Source: Haematobia irritans
Taxonomy: Eukaryota > Arthropoda > Insecta > Diptera > Muscidae
Assembly (NCBI RefSeq): GCF_050003625.1
Contig: NC_134398.1
Coordinates: forward strand, 101,795,498-101,859,497
Reading direction: 5' to 3'
DNA: 64,000 bases
The first letter of the stretch is position 1. Each line of letters opens with the position of its first letter. Both the position numbers and the translations under genes were made by a program. Below the pieces are notes generated by a model that did no database searches, had not been told where the DNA came from, and saw nothing but the letters and a program-made list of their open reading frames with translations. Shown piece after piece: positions 62,692-64,000 of this stretch.

Positions 62692-63099
62692 TTGAAATCG
62701 CGCAAGTCCAATTTTAGATTAGAGACGACGGCAATTGTTTTATCCAATTTGAATCATCTCATGCCATCTATGCCTACTCGAATTTCTGATTGGTCGAAAT
62801 TGGAAAATATGGATTTAGCAGATCCTTTCTTCTATAGACCAGGACAAATCGACATGTTATTGGGAAGCGACATTTTTCCACTGATTTTGAAATCGGGTGT
62901 CCAGAAAAACGTTTCTGGAAATCTACTGCCACAAGATACTGAATTCGGATGGATTTTAGGTGGTCCACCAAGTGCCCGGCCCATTCAATCTTTTGCATCC
63001 TTTTGTACTAATACTGATACTTTAAATCAAGATCTGAGGAGGTTGTGGGAACTTGAAGAAGTTCCTTCGGCAAGGAATGTATCTGACAATGACCTTTGA
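62692..63099 (+). pseudogene. Bel-Pao protease end and RT lead-in
   Basis: ADPFFYRPGQIDMLLGSDIFPLIL and LPQDTEFGWILGGP are the C-terminal blocks of the Bel protease region. Then LRRLWELEEVPS opens the RT lead-in. The frame ends at TGA 63097-63099, directly before CENFYKETTVRRPDGRYVIRLPF in the same frame, so a single stop breaks it. The protease active site lies upstream in damaged sequence. Confidence 0.85.
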
Positions 63100-64000
63100 T
63101 GTGAAAACTTCTACAAAGAAACCACTGTTAGAAGGCCTGACGGGAGATATGTTATCCGATTACCATTTCGGCATGATCTTCCTTCTACAGTGGTTCTTGG
63201 ATCTTCGAGACGAGCTGCTATGGCTCAGTTTCTTCACTTGGAAAGAACTTTCCTAAAATCGCCGGAGCTGGGAGCTGAATATATAAAGGTTCTATCCGAA
63301 TATTTAGACATGAACCATATGGAACGTACCACATCTTCGGTGATTACTAGTATATACAGCTATTGTTCATATTATCTCCCACACCATGCTGTCGTGAAAC
63401 CTGAGCGTACATCCACCAAAACGAGAATCGTTTTCAATGCATCGAAGAAATCGTCTTCTGGGGTATCTTTAAATGATATACTACATACTGGGCCCGTACT
63501 GCAAAATGATTTGATGAATGTAATATTAAGATGGCGATTCTTCCAATACGTTTTTAACGGCGACATACCAAAAAATGTATCGTCAGATTTATTAACATGA
63601 GGATGATAGACAATTTCAAAGAATTTTATTCCGCAATGCTGAGACTGAACCGATCCGCGATTATTGCCTAAAAACTGTTACTTTTGGAGTTAACTGTGCC
63701 CCTCTACTGGCAATCCGAACTCTGTTAAAACTTAGTGAAGACGGAAAGGCAACGCATCCAACTGCATCATCTATTTTGCAAAATCAAATTTATGTCGATG
63801 ATATTCTCTCTGGTGGTCATTCCATCTCCGAGGCGAGATACTATCTGGTGCAACTGACAGGCTTGCTTAATTCTGCTGGTTTTCCATTAAAAAAGCTTAC
63901 GTCAAACCATCCTGATATATTGCAAGACATGCCCCCCGAGGATCTTCTGAACGAAGAGTTTTTGAAATTTGAAGATACAAGCGAGACTAAGACTTTAGGC
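63100..64000 (+). pseudogene. Bel-Pao reverse transcriptase, partial
   Basis: CENFYKETTVRRPDGRYVIRLPF, AAMAQFLHLERTFLKSPEL, YYLPHHAVVKPERTSTKTRIVFNAS, GVSLNDILHTGPVLQ and RWRFFQYVFNGDIPK follow the Bel RT. A frameshift near 63573 and a TAA follow. Then in the next frame come DDRQFQRILFR, TVTFGVNCAPLLAIRTLL and NQIYVDDILSGG with the YVDD active site, continuing to the window end. Compared with the copy at 26.7 kb, the segment between GDI and YVDD is present here. Confidence 0.9.

Larger units (their letters stand above)
62620..64000 (+). mobile_element. Second Bel-Pao element, running off the window
   Basis: Protease and reverse transcriptase of a Bel-Pao element on the plus strand, clearly a different family member from that at 23.2 kb. 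Only the part up to the RT connection is inside the window. Confidence 0.9.

Overview
The window reads as a stretch of gene-poor, AT-rich intergenic DNA from a higher fly. I infer a calyptrate or muscid fly from the repeat types: mini-me/DINE-1-like repeats with (GTCY)n tracts, Bel-Pao, Jockey and CR1-type retroelements, and mariner and ITmD37E transposons. I found no convincing host protein gene. Almost every recognisable reading frame belongs to a transposable element, and most are broken. The one stretch with host-like character is about 20.15-21.36 kb, which has CGATA motifs, a splice-donor-like site and local duplications.

Layout. 0-4 kb: a degenerate hAT element (302-4042) with GC-rich ends and an 8-bp target duplication, holding a MITE, a mini-me fragment and a mariner. 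4.8-6.2 kb: a terminal-inverted-repeat element. 6.2-19.8 kb: a deep nest dominated by one TA-target family, called F1 here (full copies about 1.8-2.0 kb). Its copies sit inside one another and carry inside them an internally deleted LINE (10316-12211) and two MITE families. 19.9-21.4 kb: a small MITE and the candidate host regulatory stretch. 21.4-22.6 kb: an ITmD37E transposon. 23.2-32.9 kb: a Bel-Pao retrotransposon interrupted by a mariner (itself holding a SINE) and by a mini-me repeat that holds another mariner and a CR1-like LINE fragment. 33.0-43+ kb: a LINE on the minus strand, split by a full-length CR1-like LINE with both ORFs open (36241-41984). 45.6-49.6 kb: fragments of a gypsy-type integrase, a Jockey LINE, a Penelope-like piece with a hammerhead-ribozyme motif, and another LINE. 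49.9-54.9 kb: MITEs, two F1 copies, and a Jockey ORF1 broken by an irritans-type mariner. 54.9-60.9 kb: a 6-kb long-inverted-repeat element with about 170-bp tandem repeats, invaded by a LINE that holds a 247-bp (AT)n tract. 61.2-64 kb: another LINE fragment and the start of a second Bel-Pao element, which runs off the window.

How the parts work together. One LINE family (copies at 10.3, 48.6, 57.8 and 61.2 kb) encodes an ORF1, endonuclease, reverse transcriptase, RNase H and a C-terminal zinc knuckle, and ends in a (CCTAA)n tail. The SINE at 26.1 kb copies that 3' end, so it probably uses the LINE's machinery. The SINE's tRNA-like head also occurs inside every well-preserved F1 copy, opposite a second tRNA-like module. 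Two further DNA-type families here also carry tRNA-like A/B-box modules followed by T-runs. Pol III-type modules inside DNA-transposon-shaped repeats are the most distinctive feature of this window.
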